A stretch of DNA of 64,000 nt from Chaetoceros tenuissimus. Lineage: Eukaryota; Bacillariophyta; Thalassiosirophyceae; Chaetocerotales; Chaetocerotaceae. This document shows, in pieces, positions 30,824 to 39,649 of this stretch. The DNA lies in assembly GCA_021927905.1 (NCBI GenBank), contig BLLK01000029.1:806001-870000 (forward strand). Reading direction: 5' to 3'. The notes under the pieces were generated by a model. That model was not told the origin of the DNA. It saw nothing but the letters and a program-made list of their open reading frames with translations, and ran no database searches. Within the stretch, counting starts at the first letter, position 1. Every line of letters begins with the position of its first letter. Both the position numbers and the translations under genes were made by a program.

Positions 30824-31187
30824 ACCGTACAGTAGTTGAAATTAATTTGAAATCATGTTGAAGACAGAAAATCTCTATAAATTTAGTTTTAATTTTGGCT
30901 AAATTGGAGCTGTTCTGGACGAGAGAAGCTTCCTTCCTTCATCGGTCATCCTCCGTTGTTTTCTTTTCCTTTTGTTTGTTACTTGTTGATGAGATACGCG
31001 ATTACTCGTAGTTCCTTTTTACCTCTGTTGCATACATTGTTCTCAAGACAATCAGCAACTACAAAGGCAGTCAGAACAAAGAAAGTTCCTAGTCAAGAAG
31101 AGGAGAATTACAACTGAAACCAGCCGAGCAATTTTTTCTACCGAAAATACATAACGTTTTCGTGTGTCGCCAAAAGGGAATTCAATC
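30824..31187. other. intergenic spacer
   Basis: This 364-bp spacer precedes the coiled-coil gene. It is AT-rich near 30850-30905 with a pyrimidine-rich patch (TTCCTTCCTTC) near 30930. Nothing else is recognised. Confidence 0.4.
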
Positions 31188-31790
31188 ATGTCAATTGTCA
31201 AGACCTTTATCTCACGAATGGGAAGCTCCATGAAGAGCATCTCCAAATCAGATATATCTGAATCTACTGCAAATCTACCCTCAGTCACTAGAAATCATAT
31301 GGCTCATCAGGTAGAAGACGTTCTTGATGAACGACCGGTCCTAGCACAACTCCAAGAAACGATTGAAAGCACAACAGAAAAGCTTGAGAAAATGGAAGAA
31401 TCAGAGCGCTTTCTATTCACAAGGATAAGCAAATATCGAACAATGCTAGCTGAGGAGGAGATGAGAGTACACAATGGAAAAGATATATCAAATGAAGAAA
31501 AAGAGAGATTAATAAGGCAAAATGAGAAATATCAGCAACAAATATATGATGTTATGGATATACATAAGAACATTTTAGTGAATGTAGAGCTATTACGACG
31601 AAAACTAAAAGATTTAGAGGAGAAGAAGGCAGATATGCTGGGAAAATTTGAGGAGTGCGAAGAATTTGTAGTAGCTTCTGCGAAATTTGAGTTAGAGAGT
31701 CCAAGTGATGAAAGCATGAATCAAGAGGAGCATTTAGAAATGGGCGTTTTGAAGCGAATGGATTCTGATGAAGATCGTCATGTATTGTAG
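31188..31790 (+). CDS. small coiled-coil protein
   Basis: The frame from ATG 31188 gives 200 residues; an earlier in-frame GTG is unlikely as a start. The N-terminal 40 residues are Ser/Lys-rich. From about residue 55 to 165 there is a continuous charged heptad pattern (QETIESTTEKLEKMEESERF; LRRKLKDLEEKKADMLGKFE), so it should form a long coiled coil. The acidic C-terminus ends MDSDEDRHVL. No signal peptide or membrane span is present. The family is unknown. It converges on the SLBP gene. Confidence 0.6.
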   Translation: MSIVKTFISRMGSSMKSISKSDISESTANLPSVTRNHMAHQVEDVLDERPVLAQLQETIESTTEKLEKMEESERFLFTRISKYRTMLAEEEMRVHNGKDISNEEKERLIRQNEKYQQQIYDVMDIHKNILVNVELLRRKLKDLEEKKADMLGKFEECEEFVVASAKFELESPSDESMNQEEHLEMGVLKRMDSDEDRHVL

Positions 31791-31924
31791 GCTTTGCATG
31801 GCAACAGTATTTCTGGCAAGATGCAATTAGTATATGTTTATAATATAAATTTGTGTAAAATATATAATGAAACTATACAAATTTACGTTTTGTATTCCCG
31901 AAACAACCCTACAGATGAAGATTG

Positions 31925-32688
31925 TTACAATAGATCATCGTCACTATCATCAAAATCAATTTGTTCTTCGATATTTTCCCATTGGTCAATTTCTTTATCT
32001 GCGGCAAATGTGCAGTCCACAACTCCTTCATCAGCTCCCTTTTCTGCTTCCCCTAGTGTGTCATTAGATGCGAAATCAACAAGTAATCCTTCCGATGTTG
32101 CCTTTGCTATTTGAGAATCTTGTACAGTATCTGAAGACTTTTTCAATTCCTGTTTTGGTGGTTCAGCTGTCTTTTCTTTTACTTCTTCCATTTGAATATC
32201 AGATTTTAAATCTTCAGGATCAAACTGATGTAATGCGATTCTCCTACGCAATGAAAAAGACACATATTCCGTGAGTGCAAAGGTAAGTTTCCTAAATATG
32301 CAAAATTGTCCAGACTAACTTACCATGCCTTGACTTGCCCTTGCCATCTTCTATTCGGCAAATCCAAAGTATGATCTGGAGTCATGGGATGCTCTTTGAT
32401 TCTTTTTCTTTGATGTTTTGGAACTTTGCGGATATATTCATCATAACCAGCTGTATTTTTACCCTTTTGAATCATCTTCAGGCGAGTCTTGATTCTTTGT
32501 GCTTCTGCAGGCACAGCTGGGTCAAGCTTTTTGATTTCACTGTCATTATTTGTGTATTGCTTTCCAGTTGCATTCTTGAAATTGGTCTTTCTACGCTTTG
32601 GATTTTCGTTTAGGCCACTTGGAGTGTCTGTATGCGTTCGCTTTTGAAAGTTGACGCTGTTGGGAGAAAGAAAGGTACGCTTAGCCAT
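31925..32688 (-). CDS. histone RNA stem-loop binding protein (SLBP), two exons
   Basis: Exon 1 is 32688-32324 and exon 2 is 32243-31925. The 80-bp intron (GTAAGT...CGTAG) joins the RNA-binding domain as QVKAWRIALHQFDPED. The product has 227 residues. Residues about 60-131 match the SLBP RNA-binding domain: RLKMIQKGKNTAGYDEYI, then KVPKHQRKRIKEHPMTPDH, then NRRWQGQVKAWR-I-ALH. SLBP binds the 3' stem-loop of replication-dependent histone mRNAs and directs their processing, translation and decay. In animals the central motif is TPNK, with a phosphorylated Thr; here it is TPDH (103-106), keeping the Thr. The C-terminal 100 residues are acidic and disordered, ending DFDDSDDDLL. The N-terminus has a basic KRRK patch. 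Confidence 0.9.
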
Positions 32689-33117
32689 GCTTTTGTTATC
32701 TATATCCAGTCAATTTGAGTTGTGTTGATGTTGTCGTTATTATGAGGACACAGCGACACAGCTGGGTCTACGTGATCTTTAGAAGCACATAGAAGAAGAT
32801 AGGCCAGTACTTTTTGGCGGCAAAAATGAAAATGAAATGAAATTTTAGTCTTGTAGAAAGTATCGGTTATTGAACGGTTACAATACTATCACGATTCTAA
32901 ATTTCGATCTATTGATAATTGACAATCTTTGAATATGCTTTCCATAACTTGTTGAATCAGCTCTACAATACATATGATTGAAATTGGTGAGATTTTTAGT
33001 AGAATTTACTTACAAAGGAATATTCATCGTAATCAACAAACTCCCCCTTGAGTCAGTGTATTACTAAATGCTGTAAAAACTATTTATTGCAGCCCAATAG
33101 ATCGCTCCCAAGTCAAT
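32689..33117. other. intergenic spacer
   Basis: This 429-bp spacer lies between the SLBP start and the first ankyrin gene stop. It should contain the SLBP promoter. I see no gene or repeat. Confidence 0.4.
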
Positions 33118-34830
33118 CTACTGTGGACACCCAACACATCTCAGCCAACTTGCAACATTCGATCTACCGAGTCGCTCAGCACAAGAGATAATATCTCTAC
33201 TCCAAGGGATGCCATAGTCATGAATCTTTTGTAGCATTTTGATTATTTGCGCATCAGTTACATTGGCCATTTTCTTCTGGTTAGAATTATTCATTGTGTT
33301 CATTGCAAGCACGTATATATCAGCATCTGTTGGCGAGAGACGCTCCAAGCAATACTCTACCATAGGCATATTGTAGGATTTAAATGCTTCTTTGAGTATA
33401 TCCTCATGCCAAGGGCAACCATTCTCTATCGCCCACATCAGGTTTACCAGATGACCCTCTTTTGCCGCTGCCAAACCAGCTTCGTCATCCCATGGAATTG
33501 AGTGTTGATGAAGCCACTTGTATACTGCCAATGATCTTTCTTCCAACTTAGGGTTTGTAGGGTTAGGGAGATGTCGATCTTCATACGCTTCATAATAGGG
33601 ATAATAATAAATATTTTCAAGATTGAGAGGGCAGTCATTTTCGAAGCAGTAATCTAAAATATCGGTATGTCCATATTGTGCAGCGTCATTGAATGTATAC
33701 GTCCTCCATGGGCATCCGTTTTCTCTTGCCCACTTTAGTGCTTTCAAGTTCCCATATGCTGCAGCTTGTTCACAGACACGTTCATCCCAAGGGACATTCT
33801 TCTCATGCAACCACTTCAATGCAGTGAGTGCTGCTTCCTTATTCTTATTCACCATAGCGCCTGCGCAAATATATTCTTCATCCGGAGGACAGCCATTCTG
33901 GAGACACAGTTCCATCATTGGAATGCTCCCACTTTCTGCAGCACTTGAAAATAAATGCGAATCCCATTCACAAACATTTTTTTGTAATAACCAATTCATA
34001 ACTTCAACATTACCACCCTCTGCACAAGACATGAAGGTACACCCATGTACAAGATGAGAAGAAGTTTCGTAACTATCTTTCAAAATATCAATTTCCCCGT
34101 CATGTACAAGATAACTGAAGATATGATTTTTCCAAGAGGAGGAGATGATTCCTTTAGAAATCATCCAATGAAGACTACTTGCTTTCCCGCTGCCTCCTAC
34201 TTCCGTCACAATATATTCATCATCTAGATGTACGCCTTGTTTGTGAAGAAACTCAATGACATCTAGATGGTCGTTCGCAACTATCTCTGCAAGTTGATCA
34301 AAAGTATCACGACTCAATTTACCATCCGCATTATGTTTTGGAAATACAGATTCCATATCTACCCCAATAGCAACTGCACACTTTAGAATATCAAGTCTAC
34401 CACCGAAAGCGGCTTGACAACAAACTTCTTCTTGGAATGATTTCGGAGCTTTGAGAAAACATTCAGTAGCCAATCTGAGTGAACCTGTTGCTACATCTCT
34501 AGCAGTGGTTCGTCTATTGCTGCCTTGCTGAAGGATGACATCGACGTCGATCACATTATTCTTCATTTCTACGCCAAGATTGATGTAATTCCAGTAGAAA
34601 TGTTTCGATACAGGAGCAACAAATGCGAAGTTTCCTTTTCCAACAAATTCTAGACAATGACGAAATACATCATCTGGAAGACCTTGGATATTTTTGATGT
34701 TGTTATCACTAGCTGAGATCTTATCTTCGCTACTCTCATCATGAGCTACTTTGATTCTTTTTACTTCTTCATTCGACATGTGATTCATGTCTCTTTTTCT
34801 TGAGATAAAGTTCAAGATTTTTCCAAGCAT
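33118..34830 (-). CDS. F-box-like/ankyrin repeat protein, copy 1
   Basis: A 570-residue single exon. Residues about 48-90 form an F-box-like helix set (GLPDDVFRHCLEFVGKGNFA, then FVAPVSKHFYWNY). It is followed by about twelve degenerate ankyrin-type repeats, recognised by the recurring A-A-x-x-G-x-x-x-x-L-x-W-A-R-E-N-G-C-P-W pattern, as in KALKWARENGCPW and HTDILDYCFENDCP. Proteins of this layout form very large families in diatoms and other stramenopiles; individual roles are unknown, with protein-protein interaction or substrate adaptor as the usual guess. The gene at 35022-36836 is a tandem paralogue with the same layout. The start lies in the only long frame and is preceded by an upstream motif shared by both copies. 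Confidence 0.85.
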   Translation of the reverse strand: MLGKILNFISRKRDMNHMSNEEVKRIKVAHDESSEDKISASDNNIKNIQGLPDDVFRHCLEFVGKGNFAFVAPVSKHFYWNYINLGVEMKNNVIDVDVILQQGSNRRTTARDVATGSLRLATECFLKAPKSFQEEVCCQAAFGGRLDILKCAVAIGVDMESVFPKHNADGKLSRDTFDQLAEIVANDHLDVIEFLHKQGVHLDDEYIVTEVGGSGKASSLHWMISKGIISSSWKNHIFSYLVHDGEIDILKDSYETSSHLVHGCTFMSCAEGGNVEVMNWLLQKNVCEWDSHLFSSAAESGSIPMMELCLQNGCPPDEEYICAGAMVNKNKEAALTALKWLHEKNVPWDERVCEQAAAYGNLKALKWARENGCPWRTYTFNDAAQYGHTDILDYCFENDCPLNLENIYYYPYYEAYEDRHLPNPTNPKLEERSLAVYKWLHQHSIPWDDEAGLAAAKEGHLVNLMWAIENGCPWHEDILKEAFKSYNMPMVEYCLERLSPTDADIYVLAMNTMNNSNQKKMANVTDAQIIKMLQKIHDYGIPWSRDIISCAERLGRSNVASWLRCVGCPQ

Positions 34831-34931
34831 GCTAGACTAGTTCTATCTATGTTTCTTGATATATAATTGCTTTCTGTTCTTATTTTCATTTATGTTTCAT
34901 ACCGGTACTTATCATCAATGAAATTGCTTTT

Positions 34932-34974
34932 GGCAGAGACACAAACAGAAGTTGGAATTCATGGAAACAAGACT
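34932..34974. repeat. conserved upstream 43-mer, copy 1
   Basis: GGCAGAGACACAAACAGAAG followed by TTGGAATTCATGGAAACAAG and ACT. It recurs at 36972-37013 with one base missing. This copy lies about 100 bp upstream of the 34830 start. Confidence 0.95.
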
Positions 34975-35021
34975 CAATAAATTAGCATGACGACGTCATT
35001 GCTATTTTTTGTCATTGCTGT

Positions 35022-36836
35022 TCAATCATCTACTATCTGCCAATCGCTAGCATCTGGCTGTGGACAGTTGTTCTCTCGAAGATAATTGAAGATTTCGTCG
35101 TGACGTGACTTATTTGGTATCTGTTGATATACTCCTCCAAGCCCATTCTCAGAGAAACAATATGCAAAGGTCTCCTTTGTCCATGGACATCCATTCTCGT
35201 GTGCGTAGACCAACAAATTATAGTTATAGCCTTTCACAGCTTCGTGGCAGATTCGCTCATCCCAAGGGCAACCAATATATCTCAACCATCGAAGAACTTT
35301 GATATCACCTCTGAAACCTCCAGCAGCAGCAGCAGCAGCACAAGCATCCTCTGTCAATTCATGTCCATTCTTCTGAAGAAGCTTCAAGATACGAACACTA
35401 TTTTTGCTTTGAGAAATAATATCTTTGTAAATTGCATTATCAAATGGGCATCCATTCTCGATGCAATATTGAATAGTTGTAATGTCTTTGGATCGAAGGG
35501 CACTTTGAAATGTTTCTTCGTTCCAAGGGCATCCTCGAGATCTGGCAAATTTCAATGCCTCGAAATATCCATTCATAGCAGCTCCAGTACATGTTTTCAC
35601 GTCCCATGGTACAGAATATTGCCGGAGTAATTTCAGCATTTTTAATGCATTGCAACAATCCAAATAAAGTACTGCATTCGTACAAGCAGAAGTTCCAACG
35701 GGGCATCGATTTTCTAGACAGTACTTGACAACATCAACATGATTGTTTTGCACTGCATCAGCTAGAGTACGGCCATCCCAAGTACAGCCATTGTTTCTTG
35801 CGTAGATCAATGCGTCGATAATACCGTTCGCAGCTGCAGATGAACAAGTCGTTTCATCCCAAGGGATACCAAGTTGGTGCATATACATCAGAGACTCAAG
35901 TGCAATTTTCTTATCAACATTGACCACAACAGCTCGACAAATTCCAAGTTCAATGTTACAAAAATCTCCATGAAAGAGCAAATATTCAATCAATTCCTTG
36001 TTTCCGCTGTGAACTGCATTCATAAGAGTTTCAAAGTGCCATGAAATATTTAGCCTCCTAAACCATTTTACTAGCTCTAATTGTCCGCCCTTTGCAGCAT
36101 TATTCATGTAATCATACATAAATGCTTCAAAATCAAAATGATTGGTTGCCCATTGAATAATTTTTAGATGGCCATTTTGTGATGCCTTCTCAAATAATGA
36201 TCTTGCCATACCATTCTCTGTCGAAAGCTTTTTGCTTTTATGAAGCCATTTTAGAATGTCCAAGTGACCATGAAGTGCAGCACAACCAACTATTTCTCCA
36301 AGTGAAAATGTACCCCATGGAAGATGATCATCTTCTAGAAGCTTCAACATTTCCAAGTCACCTTTTTCCGTAATATGTTTTAGTGAATCCTTAAAAAAAC
36401 ATTTGAAGTCTACACCCAAAGAATCTGCCATTGTTACTATATCTTTCCTTCCTTTCGATGCAGCTTTTGCGCAGAGTTCTCCTTGGAAGGAATCAGGTGC
36501 GTAAAGGAAGCAATGCTCTGCTGTTTCAGATGAAGTTGAAGCAGCTTCGGTCGTTGTAATCCTGTTGCGTTGAGTCGCAAGTAGATAATCCATTCTATGG
36601 TTACATGAATCTTCAATTACATCCATTGTTAGATAGTTGTAGCAAAAGTCTTTGGATACCGGTGCAATGAAGCAGTAATTTCCTTTGCCGACAAAGTTGA
36701 AAATGTTCTTCATTACTTCCGATGGTAGGCTTTCGATCGAAGCATTCGGTGCAAAGGTCTCAAGCCTCATTCTCTTTCTAGCTGGTGCAAAGGTCTCAAG
36801 CTCTGCTTGGGGCCTCATTCTCTTTCTAGCTGGCAT
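35022..36836 (-). CDS. F-box-like/ankyrin repeat protein, copy 2
   Basis: A 604-residue single exon with the same layout as the gene at 33118-34830. An F-box-like region (SLPSEVMKNIFNFVGKGNYC, then FIAPVSKDFCYNY) sits at about residues 35-75. About fourteen ankyrin-like repeats of the A-x-x-N-G-x-x-x-A-L-x-x-A-R-x-x-G-C-P/T-W type follow, for example IDALIYARNNGCTW and EALKFARSRGCPW. The first 30 residues contain a duplicated basic unit (ARKRMRP...LETFAPARKRMRLETFAP), probably a nuclear targeting patch. A CAG run at 35320-35342 gives an Ala tract (ACAAAAAAGG) inside one repeat. Role unknown. Confidence 0.85.
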   Translation of the reverse strand: MPARKRMRPQAELETFAPARKRMRLETFAPNASIESLPSEVMKNIFNFVGKGNYCFIAPVSKDFCYNYLTMDVIEDSCNHRMDYLLATQRNRITTTEAASTSSETAEHCFLYAPDSFQGELCAKAASKGRKDIVTMADSLGVDFKCFFKDSLKHITEKGDLEMLKLLEDDHLPWGTFSLGEIVGCAALHGHLDILKWLHKSKKLSTENGMARSLFEKASQNGHLKIIQWATNHFDFEAFMYDYMNNAAKGGQLELVKWFRRLNISWHFETLMNAVHSGNKELIEYLLFHGDFCNIELGICRAVVVNVDKKIALESLMYMHQLGIPWDETTCSSAAANGIIDALIYARNNGCTWDGRTLADAVQNNHVDVVKYCLENRCPVGTSACTNAVLYLDCCNALKMLKLLRQYSVPWDVKTCTGAAMNGYFEALKFARSRGCPWNEETFQSALRSKDITTIQYCIENGCPFDNAIYKDIISQSKNSVRILKLLQKNGHELTEDACAAAAAAGGFRGDIKVLRWLRYIGCPWDERICHEAVKGYNYNLLVYAHENGCPWTKETFAYCFSENGLGGVYQQIPNKSRHDEIFNYLRENNCPQPDASDWQIVDD

Positions 36837-37251
36837 GTTTTCGTAATGGTAGAGATGAATATAGTAGACTGATTATGTTCCGTGATGTTTGCTTCCTAAA
36901 GAGTAGAGTGGTAATGACATACTCCATCATGTGTCATGTTGAGATCTTCTGCTTTTGATGCTTTTTTTTTCGGCAGAGACACAAACGAAGTTGGAATTCA
37001 TGGAAACAAGACTAAAGCAGTAAAAATGTAACGGTAGCCGAAACGGTTTCTTTTACACTCACGATTCACGATAACATCTCTTTGAAATGAATACAATTTA
37101 TATTTTATTTGACACAATTGTCAAAAACAGCTTCTAATGTCTTTTGATGAGAACAAAGAAGCTTTCAAATATTTTGAGAATAACTCTATTGAAACATGTC
37201 AAATAGTAAACTCTTTTGATGGTTGTAATTCTTAGTAGATTCAATTCTACA
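36837..37251. other. spacer upstream of ankyrin copy 2
   Basis: A 415-bp stretch that holds the copy 2 upstream 43-mer and otherwise AT-rich sequence. No gene is visible. Confidence 0.4.
36972..37013. repeat. conserved upstream 43-mer, copy 2
   Basis: Matches 34932-34974 except for one missing base. It lies about 136 bp upstream of the copy 2 ankyrin gene start. No other copy is seen in the window. Confidence 0.95.
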
Positions 37252-37849
37252 TTATTCCTTTCGTACATAATGCTCTTCAAGAATAGCTGTAATGAACAAA
37301 TAATCACTTTGTTTACGTTGCACTAATATATCTTGAAAGATTTGGACAGCTGTACTCTCATTCTTGATTACAAAACCATTCAATAAAAATACGGAACGCC
37401 CTCCCTTGTGTCTACGATAAGCTTCTGCAATTTTAGAACACGGTAAGGAGGGTTTAGCCTTCACTACCTTTGCTACATTTAGGTTTTCTATTGATACTCT
37501 TTAATGAGGAAGTACAAATAATGACTTTCAACATGATCGAGGATAGCTTTCACTCTGATTAACCCCTTGCTTCTAAAGAATGATGTTCCTTGAATGATTT
37601 CAGATTTCTTCAATGGAATCATCATTGTCAGCAATCAAATGGTCTCCAAGAAGAAACTTTATGCGGTCCTCGCACATCAATTCACGATATGCCTTTGCCA
37701 CTTTGCGAAATGGAGAAGATGATAAGACTCGGAAGATATGATCTGCAGTGTAGTGATCGTTTACAATGCAAACGTTTATAGAACCTCATGATAACAATCA
37801 AACAAGAAATGTGCGTAGAATAAGTATACTTACTTTGTTTTAGAGACAT
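37252..37849 (-). pseudogene. tandem SUMO/ubiquitin-like domain gene, frame broken
   Basis: ATG at 37849 with a 16-base first exon, a 49-bp intron (37785-37833, GTAAGT...TGAG) and an exon from 37784 read SSINVCIVNDHYTADHIF then SPFRKVAKAYRELMCEDRIK and FLLGDHLIADNDDSIEE. This is the β1-β2-α-β pattern of SUMO-like folds (compare I-x-V-x-V...K-K-L-x-x-A-Y...F-L-F-x-G-x-R-I-x-D). A stop at 37600-37602 ends this frame, and the sequence continues in the next frame for about 37 codons. A second, similar unit lies in a third frame at 37252-37500 (CSKIAEAYRRHKGGRSVFLL, then NGFVIKNESTA). Two SUMO-like domains in a row recall the Rad60/NIP45 C-terminus. Unless undetected introns repair it, the gene looks degenerate. 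The shortest reading is a 66-residue protein. Confidence 0.5.
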
Positions 37850-37950
37850 GCTGAAGAATAAACCAGATACTTATAAAATGTCTCTAAAAATGAGATGAAA
37901 ACATTTCAGATCAAGATAAGTAAAAGAAGTATTTATGTTTAGTTCTAACT

Positions 37951-38796
37951 TCAACTTGCCCCAGCCTTGCCCCCTCCAAACTCTGGCTTGAGCTGCCATT
38001 TTCCTTTGTTTTCACCACTCTTGACGTATTCACCAATTTCTTGCAAACATTCCCTAATTTCTTTTTCTGGTCTATTACCGCTCTCAGCTTTGATTTCTTT
38101 TATGCTCCAGCATGGTCTCTGACCGTAAAGCTCAAACAAAATTGATCGTATAGGTTGAGTTTCGTCAAACTTTCTTTTGCGATTGGTAGTCAACATTGCA
38201 CTTTGAGCGACCTTTTGAGCTTCAATAACCTTCTTTCCAAAGTTGGCAATTGTACTTCCAAATCCACTTCCGATATTTCCCATATTGACGAGACTAAGAT
38301 CTGCATTCTGGACTGGTTTCACGTGTCTTTTGTCCTTTCCAGCGATTGCAAGCAATCGGCTTTTACACATTTCCCTGTAACGTTCAGTTCTTTCCATTTG
38401 CATATTACAAGATCTAGATATTTGGCCATGAATCTTGACTGTACCATTATCAGCTCGAGTGTATGGGTGATAGGTAGGAATTTTAGTTGTTAGGTTTGTG
38501 AGTGTGTAATCTAATGGCAAATCCGGCTGATTCTGTGCAAGGTCTTCTGGAACCGAAATTGCAAGTTTCTGAGGAATTGGTTTAGAGCCTTTTTGCAAAG
38601 ACTGTTTCGATGTTCCTTTTGTAAAAGTTAGATGGCCTAAAAGAGTTCCCTCTGGTGCACTTTCCCATACTTCCAAAAGCTTGGGAGGTAATCTTGTAAG
38701 CCACAACTGCTTGGATGCTTCGGAAGCGTCAATTTTCCCATAGGTATTCCATGAAACTCCACCCTTTGCAGCTTTCTTCTTTGGATTAGCTGACAT
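37951..38796 (-). CDS. transcription factor IIF subunit beta (RAP30/TFG2-like)
   Basis: A 281-residue single exon. The N-terminal dimerisation region contains KQLWLTRLPPKLLEVWESAP and GHLTFTKG, the RAP30 hallmark. The C-terminal winged-helix domain is RKRKFDETQPIRSILFELYG, then QRPCWSIKEIKAESGNRPEK, then EIRECLQEIGEY and KGKWQLKPEF, closely following the human F-E-x-x-x-x-Q-P-x-W-x-x-K-x-L pattern. TFIIF binds RNA polymerase II and stabilises the preinitiation complex with TFIIB; the beta subunit winged helix contacts DNA upstream of the start site. The length matches the family (human 249 residues). Confidence 0.92.
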   Translation of the reverse strand: MSANPKKKAAKGGVSWNTYGKIDASEASKQLWLTRLPPKLLEVWESAPEGTLLGHLTFTKGTSKQSLQKGSKPIPQKLAISVPEDLAQNQPDLPLDYTLTNLTTKIPTYHPYTRADNGTVKIHGQISRSCNMQMERTERYREMCKSRLLAIAGKDKRHVKPVQNADLSLVNMGNIGSGFGSTIANFGKKVIEAQKVAQSAMLTTNRKRKFDETQPIRSILFELYGQRPCWSIKEIKAESGNRPEKEIRECLQEIGEYVKSGENKGKWQLKPEFGGGKAGAS

Positions 38797-38996
38797 GTTT
38801 CTTTTCTTGGTTATTCAATAGAAGTTGATATATTTGTAATGATTAAGTAGTACTCTGATGATGCATTCAATCAAATCATCACTCTCTCACAGTTTCAAGT
38901 TTGTCTAGATCTTGTTTCTTTTCGGATCTTTCCAACTCTCCTTCCCCTTCTTTTCTCTTTCTGAAATGAAAACAATTTCAATTTCACAAAAAATCA

Positions 38997-39362
38997 TCAA
39001 CAAATTGTTTTCAAATGCAAAGGTGCTTTCTCATTACTTGGTTTTTTCTTGCATTTTTCATATATTATATAATCTTTAGTATTTGTAGGTAGCTCGCCAA
39101 AATTAGACTCAATGTGTCCATACCAAACTTTCTTCAATTGTGTTGGAGCCGCCTTTGCCTTTGAATAGAATGCGTTTTTATCAAATGCTATTCTGTCTCT
39201 TTTGTTTGCAATTGTCTTTCCAGTAGACGTCTTCTTTCCATTGACAGGATCATTCTTTGCTGTTGAAGCTTTTGATTGAGGTATGCGTGGTTGGTGACAA
39301 GAAACAAGAGATTCATGATTCGGTTCCAGTCTTCTTGTCTGAAAGGAAGGTAGAGCAGTCAT
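38997..39362 (-). CDS. small basic protein of unknown function, 3' end uncertain
   Basis: A 121-residue frame: Lys/Thr-rich N-terminal half, then FDKNAFYSKAKAAPTQLKKV and WYGHIESNFGELP, which looks like a short folded motif. A likely intron may replace the last codons: a GTAATG donor near 39043 and a strong TTTTCATTTCAG acceptor near 38960 would switch to a Lys/Glu-rich tail (REKKGKESWKDPKRNKI). No homologue is recognised. The next gene (39560-40777) is also Lys-rich and of unknown family. Confidence 0.4.
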   Translation of the reverse strand: MTALPSFQTRRLEPNHESLVSCHQPRIPQSKASTAKNDPVNGKKTSTGKTIANKRDRIAFDKNAFYSKAKAAPTQLKKVWYGHIESNFGELPTNTKDYIIYEKCKKKPSNEKAPLHLKTIC

Positions 39363-39503
39363 GACTTAAAAATCCCCTTTTATCTAATTTTACATTTTTT
39401 GGATTTTATTAGATGTGATTGAGGCATCAGTTTCACATTTCAACTAGTGACATGCAATCACAAGACTTGGATTCACGCAGAACAATTCAACGGGTTTTAT
39501 CAC

Positions 39504-39649
39504 AGACATCACCGAAATGACCAAGACCAGCGTCTTTCAACTGTTATTTCAACTCTTGATTATTCTTGTCGAGGTTTCTCGTAGACATCAACGAAATGAC
39601 CAAAACCAGCGTCTTTCAGTTTTTGTTTTGACTCTTGGTTATTCTTTTC
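39504..39649. repeat. two-copy 67-bp tandem duplication at the 3' end of the 39560 gene
   Basis: Copies at 39504-39570 and 39583-39649 have a period of 79 bp and are about 85% identical by eye. The right copy encodes KQKLKDAGFGHFVDV of the 39560-40777 gene. The left copy overlaps its last codons and reads as a decayed version of the same peptide. Confidence 0.9.
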
